From: Flavobacterium sp. KJJ
Lineage (GTDB): Bacteria; Bacteroidota; Bacteroidia; Flavobacteriales; Flavobacteriaceae
Reading direction: 5' to 3'
Assembly: GCF_000708595.2 (NCBI RefSeq)
Contig: NZ_JARP01000001.1
Location: 992,001-1,056,000 of the forward strand
DNA: 64,000 nucleotides
Shown here: one piece after another, positions 7,115-14,683 of the stretch
Position numbering within the stretch: position 1 is the stretch's first letter
Layout of the letters: each line of letters starts with the position of its first letter
Program-made: the position numbers and the translations under genes
Notes under the pieces: model-generated
What the model was told of the DNA's origin: nothing
The model's input: the letters and a program-made list of their open reading frames with translations, nothing else
Databases searched by the model: none

Positions 7115-7747
7115 ATGTTTTATAGCATATAAAACTAAGCCAATTCGGGTTTTAATTTCTAATTTGTCGAACAGGCATTCTCGATAACCATCAATTGTTT
7201 TAGGACTTAAACACATTTCCGAAGCAATTTCTTTGTAGGTTTTTTCAGTACAGGCGTGTTTTATAAAGACAATTTCTTTTTCTTTTAAATTCACTTTTTT
7301 AGAGTCATTATTTGCTTTTTTAACGAGCATTCCAGAGACTAGTTCAGTAAAATAAAAACCTTTTTCGATTACTGAAATCATAGCATCTTTGAATATTTCT
7401 GGAGAAGTATCCTTCAGCAAATAACCTTTGGCGCCATTGGTTATCATTTTTATAATGATTTCTTCATCGTCATTGACAGAAAGAGCAATTACTTTTAAGT
7501 CGGGTCTGTTTTCTTTGATCCATTTCATGGTGCTTACGCCATCTAAGACAGGCATATTTACATCTAGTAGAATCAAATCGATTTCGTCAGCAGGATTATC
7601 CTGTAAATAAGACAGAAAAATTTTTCCGTTTTCAAAACGGTTTATTACTTCAAAATCTTTAAAACTGTTGATTAGGAGTTCTAAAGATTGTGAAAAAAGC
7701 TGATGATCATCTACAATAATTATTCTTTTTTTTGTATTAGGTTTCAT
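7097..7747 (-). CDS. LuxR/NarL-type response regulator
   Basis: A 216-residue two-domain regulator. The receiver domain (about 8-125) has the acidic pair Asp13-Asp14, the phospho-acceptor Asp62 in LILLDVNMPVLDG, and Lys near 109 in GAKGYLLKD. The C-terminal LuxR-type helix-turn-helix (about 150-212) has NLKEKEIVFIKHACTEKTYKEIA followed by LSPKTIDGYR. It is the last gene of a four-gene leftward operon. It overlaps the kinase gene by 11 bases, so the two are surely translated together. It probably binds the divergent region at 9584-9852 and controls the rightward cluster, but that is inference from position. Confidence 0.93.
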   Translation of the reverse strand: MKPNTKKRIIIVDDHQLFSQSLELLINSFKDFEVINRFENGKIFLSYLQDNPADEIDLILLDVNMPVLDGVSTMKWIKENRPDLKVIALSVNDDEEIIIKMITNGAKGYLLKDTSPEIFKDAMISVIEKGFYFTELVSGMLVKKANNDSKKVNLKEKEIVFIKHACTEKTYKEIASEMCLSPKTIDGYRECLFDKLEIKTRIGLVLYAIKHKIVLV

Positions 7748-8522
7748 TGGTTATGGTTAAGGGATATTCTAAAGTTACGGTTGTTCCTTTTGAGGATGAA
7801 TTCATTGTCAACTGCGCTCCAATTAATTTGGCTCTTAATTTCATGTTGTTTAATCCTAATCCAGCATTTACTTGGCTTACATCATATCCTACGCCAAAAT
7901 CTTTCATTTCTAAACAAAAAATATTATTTGCTGTTTTGATATTCACTTCAAATAAATCGCTGTGCGAATGTTTAAGACTGTTGTGTAATGCTTCTTGAAA
8001 AATGCGATAAATAAACAAATCATGTTCTTGATTAATCTTCGGAATTTCTCCTTTAAGATTGTACTTGTACTGAATGTTTTTTAGTTTTTTTATACGCTCT
8101 AAATCTTGTTGAATGGCTTCGATAAAATTGCTTTGCAGTAAATTGTCTTTATTGATGATTCTGGATAAAATCCTGATTTCATCTAATGACTTAGCGAGAA
8201 TTTCTTTAAGATCCCTCAGCTCATTTGCCTGAATAGGTTTTTCACTATTAAGATACATGTTAAGCTGCATAATGCCTACAGAAATAATTTGGCCTATATT
8301 GTCATGAAGTTCCTTGCTGATCTCACTTAGTGTCTGGTCTTTTATTTCGATTCTGGTTTTGATTAATTCAGATTGAAAATACAGCTCTGATTCCATTTTT
8401 TCAACCAGATAAGTATTTTTTTTCTTCAAAAAATAAAAGAATATGACAAGCAAAGTGATCAGTAAAGTTAAGAAAACAATACCTAACGAAATGACTAATA
8501 ATTGTATTTCTTTTCGCTCCAT
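7737..8522 (-). CDS. Sensor histidine kinase (HisKA_3 / HATPase_c)
   Basis: A 261-residue kinase of the NarX/DegS class. It has one N-terminal membrane helix (about 8-32) with almost no periplasmic part. The phospho-acceptor His73 lies in ISKELHDNIGQII. The ATPase domain has the N box EALHNSLKHS, G1 FGVGYD and G2 GLGLNNMKLRAKLIGA. With no sensing domain of its own, it may take its signal from the multi-span membrane protein encoded just before it, whose gene overlaps this one by 28 bases. Its partner is the response regulator encoded directly after it. Confidence 0.93.
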   Translation of the reverse strand: MERKEIQLLVISLGIVFLTLLITLLVIFFYFLKKKNTYLVEKMESELYFQSELIKTRIEIKDQTLSEISKELHDNIGQIISVGIMQLNMYLNSEKPIQANELRDLKEILAKSLDEIRILSRIINKDNLLQSNFIEAIQQDLERIKKLKNIQYKYNLKGEIPKINQEHDLFIYRIFQEALHNSLKHSHSDLFEVNIKTANNIFCLEMKDFGVGYDVSQVNAGLGLNNMKLRAKLIGAQLTMNSSSKGTTVTLEYPLTITNET

Positions 8523-9142
8523 AAAAATCCGATAATATAGCAGCTTTGCGCCAAGACATTTAAAATAAACACTACCAAACTAAAAACAGATTCATCATGT
8601 TTGATCAGGAACCAGTTTAAAGCCAGCATAAAGGGCAAAAAAGGTACATGAAATACTAATATTCCTAATATGTACCAAAAAAAGACCGATTTTTTAAAAT
8701 TTAATATTTTGTCTGAATTAAAAATTTCTACCAAATATAAGCAGGATAATATCATAACCAACAGTACGCCAATGGCAAAACTATACGTGTAGGAGTGATT
8801 TATATCTTCTTTAAAATATAAAATGTTTAGAAAAAATGAGGCTATAAAAACTATTAAAGAAAAAAATGCAATAAGTCTATGGTTAATTTTTATCAAAAGG
8901 CTTCTTAGAAGCAATATATAGGCTGAAAAACTGACAAGCATATAAAAATTAAATACATAATAATTTAGTAAACCTGTCCACTCCGTAAAATAATAGCCTA
9001 CTTTTTCTATTATGGCAGAAAACCAAATTAAAATAACGAGAGATTTAGCTTTATTAGTTGGGAGTTTATGCCAGGAAATCAATCCGATAATTCCAGAAAA
9101 TAAAGCTAAATAGAAAATGTAAAATCTTAAAAATTCAAACAT
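8495..9142 (-). CDS. Multi-span membrane protein of unknown function
   Basis: A 215-residue protein with about seven hydrophobic helices spread along its length (near 5-22, 35-52, 65-85, 92-110, 120-138, 152-172 and 185-208). It has no catalytic motif I can recognise. Its gene overlaps the kinase gene by 28 bases and lies 6 bp after the gene for the 144-residue protein. Tight coupling to a kinase that lacks a sensor domain suggests a membrane sensor or signal-transducing partner. That role is inference. Confidence 0.75.
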   Translation of the reverse strand: MFEFLRFYIFYLALFSGIIGLISWHKLPTNKAKSLVILIWFSAIIEKVGYYFTEWTGLLNYYVFNFYMLVSFSAYILLLRSLLIKINHRLIAFFSLIVFIASFFLNILYFKEDINHSYTYSFAIGVLLVMILSCLYLVEIFNSDKILNFKKSVFFWYILGILVFHVPFLPFMLALNWFLIKHDESVFSLVVFILNVLAQSCYIIGFLWSEKKYNY

Positions 9143-9148
9143 AGTTTT

Positions 9149-9583
9149 TTAGTATGATAAGGCAGGCGGTCTTCCAATACTTCCGTAATTCATTGGTTCG
9201 ATGCCTTCTATATCAGTATCATCGCTTTCATGAACTAAAGCAAAAGTTTGTATGCCTGCTGTTTTAGGTGTTTTGATTCTTTTTCCAGTTGCCGTTAAAA
9301 ACAAAGTCATTAAACCTGCTTTTTCAGCATATTTTTTTTCCTCTGGATATACTCCAAAATAAAAATGAATTCCTTTTACATCGTAGCCTTTTTTTTCTCC
9401 TTTTGACTTAATGTAAGAAATGTAATTTTCGAGTTCTTCTATAGAAAACCAAACCGCATTTGCGTCTTCTTTCTTAATGTATTTAGCAATTATGCTGGCT
9501 CGATATTTCATAAAATTCAGATGTAATTCCTTAGCGAATTTTTTTGTAATTAATTGGGTTGGTCTTCCAGGTTGTTTTTCCAT
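9149..9583 (-). CDS. Hypothetical protein, first gene of the two-component operon
   Basis: A 144-residue soluble protein with no signal peptide. The N-terminal half is helical and basic. The middle has WFSIEELENYISYIKSKGEKKGYDVKGIHFYFGVYPEEKKYAEKAG. A core of strands (MTLFLTATG) follows, and the C-terminus ends in EGIEPMNYGSIGRPPALSY. I do not recognise the family. It is preceded by a clear promoter (9646-9676) and followed after 6 bp by the membrane protein gene. It is therefore produced together with the two-component system. Confidence 0.7.
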   Translation of the reverse strand: MEKQPGRPTQLITKKFAKELHLNFMKYRASIIAKYIKKEDANAVWFSIEELENYISYIKSKGEKKGYDVKGIHFYFGVYPEEKKYAEKAGLMTLFLTATGKRIKTPKTAGIQTFALVHESDDTDIEGIEPMNYGSIGRPPALSY

Positions 9584-9645
9584 AATGATTTTGATTTAAT
9601 GGGTTAATTGATTGGTAAATAATAGTTTATTGTAATTATTGCAAG

Positions 9646-9676
9646 CAAAAATATTTTAAACACCTAAAATTGACAA
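9646..9676 (-). promoter_or_regulatory. Promoter of the leftward two-component operon
   Basis: Read leftward, TTG (9676-9674), 20 bases, then TATTTTTG (9653-9646). This is a full match to the Bacteroidota form. Transcription would start near 9640, leaving a leader of about 57 bases before the ATG at 9583. Confidence 0.6.
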
Positions 9677-9685
9677 GGGGAAATG

Positions 9686-9704
9686 TACCCTTTTTCTTAG
9701 GGTA
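9686..9704. promoter_or_regulatory. Inverted repeat in the divergent region (possible regulator site)
   Basis: TACCC, nine bases, GGGTA. It lies about 45-65 bases upstream of the predicted leftward start and about 150 bases upstream of the first rightward gene. The position suits binding by the LuxR-type response regulator. No exact TAnnTTTG box is seen for the rightward cluster, which may mean it needs an activator. Confidence 0.35.
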
Positions 9705-9852
9705 AATTTATTTAAAAATTTGGGTTAAAGTACTGTTTTGTAGTAATTTATAAAAAATCAATTTTACATCGTTCCTTTTTGTGCACAAAATGGATAGGCG
9801 AAATCTGAAAAGCCTGTTAAAAGAGTAAGAGTTAATTATAATACTAAAAATT

Positions 9853-10725
9853 ATGAGTTTATATCATGAAGTTTTTCAGGGAGAATCATTCAGCGAAGAC
9901 AATTACTTCGAAGCTGTACGATATGTATTAGGACCAGAATATTCTAATTTAAACGAAAGTGAATTAGAAGATGTCCTATTATCACGAGTAGATCAAATGT
10001 CTGAAAGTGAAGCAGAAGGATTTTGGTCAAGTTTAGGAAATGTAGCCAGCAGTATTGGTTCTGGAGTTTTGCGCGGTGTATCTGCAGTTGCTCCAATCGC
10101 GGGAACTGCTATAGGTACTTATTTTGGAGCACCACAGATTGGCGGAGCAGTAGGAGGTTTGGTGAGCAACTTGGCAGGATCTGCAAGTACAGCTTTAGAT
10201 AACAGCCGTCAGCAGCAACGCCGACCAGCTCCGCAACAGCAGTACAGACCAGCTCCGCAACAACCACAACACAGACCATCTCCACCATCACAGCCATCAC
10301 CAATCAGACAAGCTTGGGGCAATACAACGCGCTATTTAGCAGATGCCGGCAGAGCAGCACTTCCTGCCATTCAGCAATATGTGCAGGATAATCCAGTACA
10401 ATTGCGTCCGCAGGCAGCACAGGATATTGGCAGAGTGCAAGGACTATATAATCAGCTGGGAGGTGTTATTAATAATCCTCAATTTCAAGCAGGCCAAGCA
10501 CAGCAAAGCCTGGGAACTGCGAGTCCAAATGCACCAATAGAAAGTCATTCTTTTGCAGAATTGATCGAAAGTGTTAATTACTTGACTGAGAATATTTTAT
10601 ACGAGTATTACAACGGAGGATTAATTCCGACCGAGGATTACTATGTAGATCAATATGGCCAGTTTGTGGGAACAAATACTCCTAACCGAATCAATAGACT
10701 TGAAAATTCTATTGCAAGTTTATAA
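9853..10725 (+). CDS. Acidic-N-terminus, glycine/alanine-rich protein (first gene of the accessory cluster)
   Basis: A 290-residue protein without a signal peptide. Residues 1-57 are acidic and carry the short pattern SEDNYFEA, then SELEDVLL. Residues 58-115 form a Gly/Ala-rich hydrophobic stretch (LGNVASSIGSG, then AVAPIAGTAIGTYFGAP and GGAVGGLVSNLAGSA), as in glycine-zipper segments. Residues 118-150 are rich in Pro, Gln and Arg with two RPAPQQ repeats. The C-terminal third is helical and ends in a Tyr-rich segment. From memory, the acidic part followed by an AAP-VGTAIGGP-like segment resembles uncharacterised E/F/G-rich proteins encoded near subtilases and SGNH hydrolases in other bacteria. 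I cannot confirm this without a search. Confidence 0.75.
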   Translation: MSLYHEVFQGESFSEDNYFEAVRYVLGPEYSNLNESELEDVLLSRVDQMSESEAEGFWSSLGNVASSIGSGVLRGVSAVAPIAGTAIGTYFGAPQIGGAVGGLVSNLAGSASTALDNSRQQQRRPAPQQQYRPAPQQPQHRPSPPSQPSPIRQAWGNTTRYLADAGRAALPAIQQYVQDNPVQLRPQAAQDIGRVQGLYNQLGGVINNPQFQAGQAQQSLGTASPNAPIESHSFAELIESVNYLTENILYEYYNGGLIPTEDYYVDQYGQFVGTNTPNRINRLENSIASL

Positions 10726-10743
10726 AACCTAAAAGTTATAACA

Positions 10744-11148
10744 ATGGATGCTTATTTAGAATATTTGAAAGAACACAATCCTGAAATGGCTAAATATTTT
10801 GAGCTTATGCAGCCTATGATGGAAAAAAAAGAGCCTGAAGAGGAAAAAGAAATTCCAAAAATTGATGCAGTACTTGAGGAAAGAATCAAGAAATTAAAAA
10901 AAATCAATCACAAACTTTTTACCATTATCGAAGGTTTAAAATTTCAATTGGAATTTGAATTAAATCAAAATGATGATTTAGCAAAAGCAATTGGCGCCTG
11001 CACCGAATGTTTTGGAGAAAACATAGATTGTCCAGAATGTTTCGGAACAGGAAAACCAGGCAACAGCATTCCGGATTTTATTCTTTTCAATAAATATATT
11101 CAGCCAGCAATCCAGAAATATAACAAACATTATTTCAATAAAAATTAA
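10744..11148 (+). CDS. Small zinc-ribbon protein
   Basis: A 134-residue soluble protein. The N-terminal half is charged and helical, with a Glu-rich run near residues 24-40 and a probable coiled coil to about 75. The C-terminal half has CTECFGENIDCPECFGTG (about residues 80-97), two CxxC pairs six residues apart. The second pair sits in a CxxCxGxG motif like those of the DnaJ central domain. It probably binds one zinc ion and may act as a chaperone or adaptor for neighbouring products (inference). It begins 18 bp after the first cluster gene and ends 18 bp before the next. Confidence 0.75.
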   Translation: MDAYLEYLKEHNPEMAKYFELMQPMMEKKEPEEEKEIPKIDAVLEERIKKLKKINHKLFTIIEGLKFQLEFELNQNDDLAKAIGACTECFGENIDCPECFGTGKPGNSIPDFILFNKYIQPAIQKYNKHYFNKN

Positions 11149-11166
11149 TCATTAAAAACTAAAATT

Positions 11167-11868
11167 ATGAGTTATTTCGAAAGTTATTTAGACGAAGATT
11201 TATTAAATGAAGATTATTTCAATGAAGATCTTTTAGGCGAAGATTTATTAGAAAGCTATGACGAAAGCTTTGATGAAGCTGCAAAACGCAGACGACCTTC
11301 GACAAGAGGAATTAGACCTAACGTAAGTTCAGCGGTGAAACAAAGATCAAACTTTGGAAAAGCACTGAGCGGAAGAGCCAATGATTATGCTACAAAAAGC
11401 GAGCTTAAAAAATCGTTAGATGCCATTTCAAACCAAGTTAATGAACTTAAAAAGACTTCATTGGCAACAAATAAAGCTTTGGTTGCATTAGATCAAAAAC
11501 ATACAGAATTTGCAAAAATAGACGCGCGTAAAGGCGATAACCAGACTAAGGTTTTAAAAAACATGCAAATGATGAGTATGATGGGATCATTGCTGAATCA
11601 GCCAAAATTAGTAACAGAAAATCTTGAAGTTACTGGTACAGGAAGTGATTCTAAAATTATAGCGAAAGACGGTAAAAATCCTATTTATGTGGATCAAACA
11701 TTGTCTCTACTATTACCAATGCTGACCACTATGGGAGATTCAGGTTCTGGAAAATCTGACAACTCAAACATGATGCTGCCATTAGTATTAATTATGTCTC
11801 AAAATAAAGACAATACAAACAACAACAACATATTGCCTCTTGCAATGGTGATGATGATGAATAAGTAA
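11167..11868 (+). CDS. Acidic-repeat, coiled-coil protein with Met-rich C-terminus
   Basis: A 233-residue protein without a signal peptide. Residues 1-38 are very acidic, with five tandem variants of the motif xED(L/Y)(L/F). A basic stretch follows (AAKRRRPSTRGIRP), then a coiled coil at about residues 75-120. Near 130-140 it is Met-rich. Residues 150-175 look like a small beta segment (ENLEVTGTGSDSKIIAKDG). The C-terminus has two hydrophobic, Met-rich segments split by an Asn-rich run. The family is not known. The acidic start resembles that of the first cluster gene (EDNYF against EDYF). A hairpin with a T run follows at 11875, ending this transcription unit. Confidence 0.72.
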   Translation: MSYFESYLDEDLLNEDYFNEDLLGEDLLESYDESFDEAAKRRRPSTRGIRPNVSSAVKQRSNFGKALSGRANDYATKSELKKSLDAISNQVNELKKTSLATNKALVALDQKHTEFAKIDARKGDNQTKVLKNMQMMSMMGSLLNQPKLVTENLEVTGTGSDSKIIAKDGKNPIYVDQTLSLLLPMLTTMGDSGSGKSDNSNMMLPLVLIMSQNKDNTNNNNILPLAMVMMMNK

Positions 11869-11874
11869 ATGTAG

Positions 11875-11903
11875 AAAGGGCGATTGCTTCCCAATTGCCC
11901 TTT
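11875..11903 (+). terminator. Internal terminator in the accessory cluster
   Basis: AAAGGGCGATTG, loop CTTCC, CAATTGCCCTTTT: a 12-bp stem with one mismatch, then a T-rich tail. It lies 7 bases after the third cluster gene and 30 before the fourth. It could separate or attenuate expression of the two halves. Confidence 0.7.
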
Positions 11904-11933
11904 TATTTCTATTAACCTTAAAATTATGAAACG

Positions 11934-12539
11934 ATGAATCCATTTAATTTATTAATCAATTATTTTATTGCAAACAGCAGAGCGACTTTTTACAACGTTC
12001 CTGGAAATCAAGAAATAACTAATACTGCACTTTTAGCGGGCGTAGTTTCTGAAAATCCATTGTTGAGTTATTTACTTATAGAGAACAAAGCAAAAGATGA
12101 AGGAGATAAGTTTAATGCTTCTGCAGCTGCTTCACCGCAAACCCGACCTGGTTTGCCAGCACCTAGTAGTGGTCCTATAATAAATACACCAAATCCTGCT
12201 GAAACACCAACAGGATCTCCAGTAAAAGGAACAGCAACAGCTGATTTTGTAACCTTAGAAGCAGTAAAAAATGAGATTTCAATAAGTACTCAAAATTTGA
12301 AAGATGAGCTTTTTAAAATTTCAGAAAAGAATAAAGCGGAAATAACTAAAAATTTCACAGACAGTTTAAATTCTAAAATTGAGCTACTAACAAAGAGTAA
12401 TGATGCTTTAAGTATTTCTATTTTGGAAATCAAACAACGATTGAATGAAATTTCAACTAATCCACTAGGGCCAGATAATACTTTGCCTGTTAAAGGTTTA
12501 GCAAATCAGAAGGCATCGACTAAAAACGAACCAAAATGA
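11934..12539 (+). CDS. Hypothetical protein with Pro/Thr linker and coiled coil
   Basis: A 201-residue protein. Residues 1-50 are hydrophobic to mixed (NLLINYFIANSRATFYN..., then ALLAGVVSENPLLSYLLIE) but are not a normal signal peptide. Residues 60-105 are a Pro/Ala/Thr/Gly-rich linker. Residues 108-175 are a likely coiled coil (VKNEISISTQNLKDELFKISEKNK). The tail is polar. The family is not recognised. The coil suggests it assembles with itself or with the coiled-coil product of the gene before it. The next gene overlaps the stop by 4 bases (ATGA), showing translational coupling. Confidence 0.68.
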   Translation: MNPFNLLINYFIANSRATFYNVPGNQEITNTALLAGVVSENPLLSYLLIENKAKDEGDKFNASAAASPQTRPGLPAPSSGPIINTPNPAETPTGSPVKGTATADFVTLEAVKNEISISTQNLKDELFKISEKNKAEITKNFTDSLNSKIELLTKSNDALSISILEIKQRLNEISTNPLGPDNTLPVKGLANQKASTKNEPK

Positions 12540-12994
12540 AAACCGCTGTCTCTAACCAAGAAACCATTCGTTTAGATAAGATTGAAAAAACAACTATGCA
12601 AATCCTCAAAAAAATTAATTCTATTCGCCCTAATTTTTTTTCCAGCAGCTTGAAATTCTCTAAAAAAGCAGAGGAAGAAAAGGAATTGTTGTTTAAGGAA
12701 TTAATTCCAGAAAAGATTTTTTCAATCGATAAAACATTGGAATTATTGAGTCAGATATCAGATCATGCCAACTTTTCGAAACTGGATCAAAAAGATCAGG
12801 ATTTTATAGTAAGATTGAAAAATATGGATCTTAAAAATAGTCATTATCTAAGCGAAATTATCAATTTTTTTACGCAGGGACATGGAATAGATGTGATTTT
12901 CTTTTTAGCAGAAGACAATGTTTTTTTCAATTATTTAAATTCTCAGCTTTTTGATATTACTTATAAGCTAAATCTTATTCCTGTTCAACCTTAA
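12536..12994 (+). CDS. Hypothetical helical protein
   Basis: A 152-residue soluble protein, almost wholly helical by composition. It has a basic N-terminal third and a C-terminal third with hydrophobic runs (IINFFTQGHGIDVIFFLAED). I see no motif and do not recognise the family. The ATGA overlap with the upstream gene and the 10-bp gap to the subtilase gene place it firmly in the operon. It could be a partner or inhibitor of the subtilase, since such small genes often precede proteases. That is speculation. Confidence 0.68.
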   Translation: MKTAVSNQETIRLDKIEKTTMQILKKINSIRPNFFSSSLKFSKKAEEEKELLFKELIPEKIFSIDKTLELLSQISDHANFSKLDQKDQDFIVRLKNMDLKNSHYLSEIINFFTQGHGIDVIFFLAEDNVFFNYLNSQLFDITYKLNLIPVQP

Positions 12995-13004
12995 ATTCAA
13001 GCAA

Positions 13005-14678
13005 ATGGATCCAAGACTTAAAATAATATTATATGGCAATCCTGATGAAGAATTATCCTTGTTGATGCGTGTAGAAAAAGAAAAAGAATATCCAGATCAT
13101 TGCAAGATTATTTCAGAATTTGGAACCGTTGTGAGCATCAGAACACAGCGACGTTTTTTATGTTCGATTTACAACAGCAAAAAAGTAAAAAGCCTAAAAG
13201 CTCCGAGTGTTGTTCCCGCAAATGACGGAATTGAAATGCAGCCTGAAACTAAGATTTTAGATAAAAAAAATGATGTCATAGACGACACTGTCTCGAATGT
13301 TGTGTTTGGAATTATTGATTTCGGTTTCGATTTTACGCATCCAGATTTTATAACGAATGGGAAAACACGTTTTGAAAAAATTTGGATCCAGTCTGACCGA
13401 TATGACGGCAATGAATTTGGCTATGGACGAATTGTAACAAAAGCACAAATTAATGAGGCATTGTTGGATGATTTTCCGTTTAAAAAACTGGGATATCATC
13501 CCGGAAAATCGGATTTGTTTGGAAACGGAACTCATGGTACTCACGTACTCGGAATTGCCTGCGGAAACGGTGCCGTTGCACCCAAAAGCTTCGCGCCGAA
13601 TGTGCCAATAATAGCGGTTGATATGGGAACTAATCTCGTAAACGGATCAAATCTTTCATTGGGTGATTCTGTAAAAGGAGCAGAAGGTTTGTGTTTTATT
13701 ACGACTGAAGCTGGTAAAAGACCGCTTGTAATAAATATGAGTTTAGGCGGACATGGCGATGCACATATGGGGAAAACTTTATTCGAACAAATCATTGATC
13801 ATATTGTAACTACAAGAAAAGGAACGGCAATAGTGCAAAGTACAGGAAATTATCATCAGGCAAATGCGCATACTTATGGTGATATTAAATTGAATCAGAA
13901 AGTCAAAATTCCTTGGATGTTTAAAAAGCATGATCGTACTCCAAACGAAATGGAGATTTGGTATGATGGAGATGATGTTTTAAGTGTAGATATTTATGAT
14001 GACGATATGAAGCTGCTATTGTCATCAACGCCTTTTAAGGATGAATTAATTGTTAAAGAAAATGATGAAGTTGGAATTTGCCTTCACAGAAGCAACGAAC
14101 CCAATACCGGTAAAAATCAGATTAATATTTTAGTGAATGGCAAACTAAAGTCAAAATTTTGGACGATTGAACTGATTGGCAAAACTGTAAAAAATGGCCG
14201 CTATCATTGTTATATCGAGCGAGATGACGGAGGACAATCTATTTTTTTGCCTGCAGTGGCAAATAAAACGCATACAACAAACTCGATCTGCAATTCTAAA
14301 TACAGTATTGTTGTTGGTGCTTATAATCAGAATGATGATGCAAAACCTATTTTGTCTTTCAGCAGTTCCGGTCCAACGGCAGATGGGCGAATGAAACCCG
14401 AAGTCGTTGCGCCTGGTTTTAAGATAAAATCATCTTGTTCGTCTTCGAGCAGGGAAAATAGAGCGTCTAATAAATTAACGTCTAAAAGCGGGAGCAGCAT
14501 GGCATCACCTTATGTGGCATCTTTAGTTATGAAAATTCTAGAAAAAGAACCACATCTTGATATTATTTCAATACGAAAAAAACTTTTTGATGCTTGTGAT
14601 ACTGCTTTTTTTAAAGATAGCAATTTAGAGGTCTTTAGAGCTGGACACGGTTATGTCAATCCAAATAAAATAAAATAA
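13005..14678 (+). CDS. S8 (subtilisin-like) serine peptidase without signal peptide
   Basis: A 557-residue subtilase. The catalytic triad is visible: Asp105 in FGIIDFGFDFTHPDF, His177 in GNGTHGTHVLGIA, and Ser498 in SGSSMASPYVASL. The oxyanion Asn lies near 273-283 in the region preceding STGNYHQ. Residues 1-95 form a pro-region-like domain. An insert of about 130 residues (near 295-425) interrupts the fold between the Asn and Ser motifs. There is no signal peptide and no type IX sorting domain at the C-terminus. The enzyme is therefore either cytoplasmic or exported by an unusual route. It lies in a tight run between an unknown helical protein (10 bp) and the SGNH hydrolase (5 bp). It may process cluster proteins or act as an effector. 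Confidence 0.93.
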   Translation: MDPRLKIILYGNPDEELSLLMRVEKEKEYPDHCKIISEFGTVVSIRTQRRFLCSIYNSKKVKSLKAPSVVPANDGIEMQPETKILDKKNDVIDDTVSNVVFGIIDFGFDFTHPDFITNGKTRFEKIWIQSDRYDGNEFGYGRIVTKAQINEALLDDFPFKKLGYHPGKSDLFGNGTHGTHVLGIACGNGAVAPKSFAPNVPIIAVDMGTNLVNGSNLSLGDSVKGAEGLCFITTEAGKRPLVINMSLGGHGDAHMGKTLFEQIIDHIVTTRKGTAIVQSTGNYHQANAHTYGDIKLNQKVKIPWMFKKHDRTPNEMEIWYDGDDVLSVDIYDDDMKLLLSSTPFKDELIVKENDEVGICLHRSNEPNTGKNQINILVNGKLKSKFWTIELIGKTVKNGRYHCYIERDDGGQSIFLPAVANKTHTTNSICNSKYSIVVGAYNQNDDAKPILSFSSSGPTADGRMKPEVVAPGFKIKSSCSSSSRENRASNKLTSKSGSSMASPYVASLVMKILEKEPHLDIISIRKKLFDACDTAFFKDSNLEVFRAGHGYVNPNKIK

Positions 14679-14683
14679 ATACC

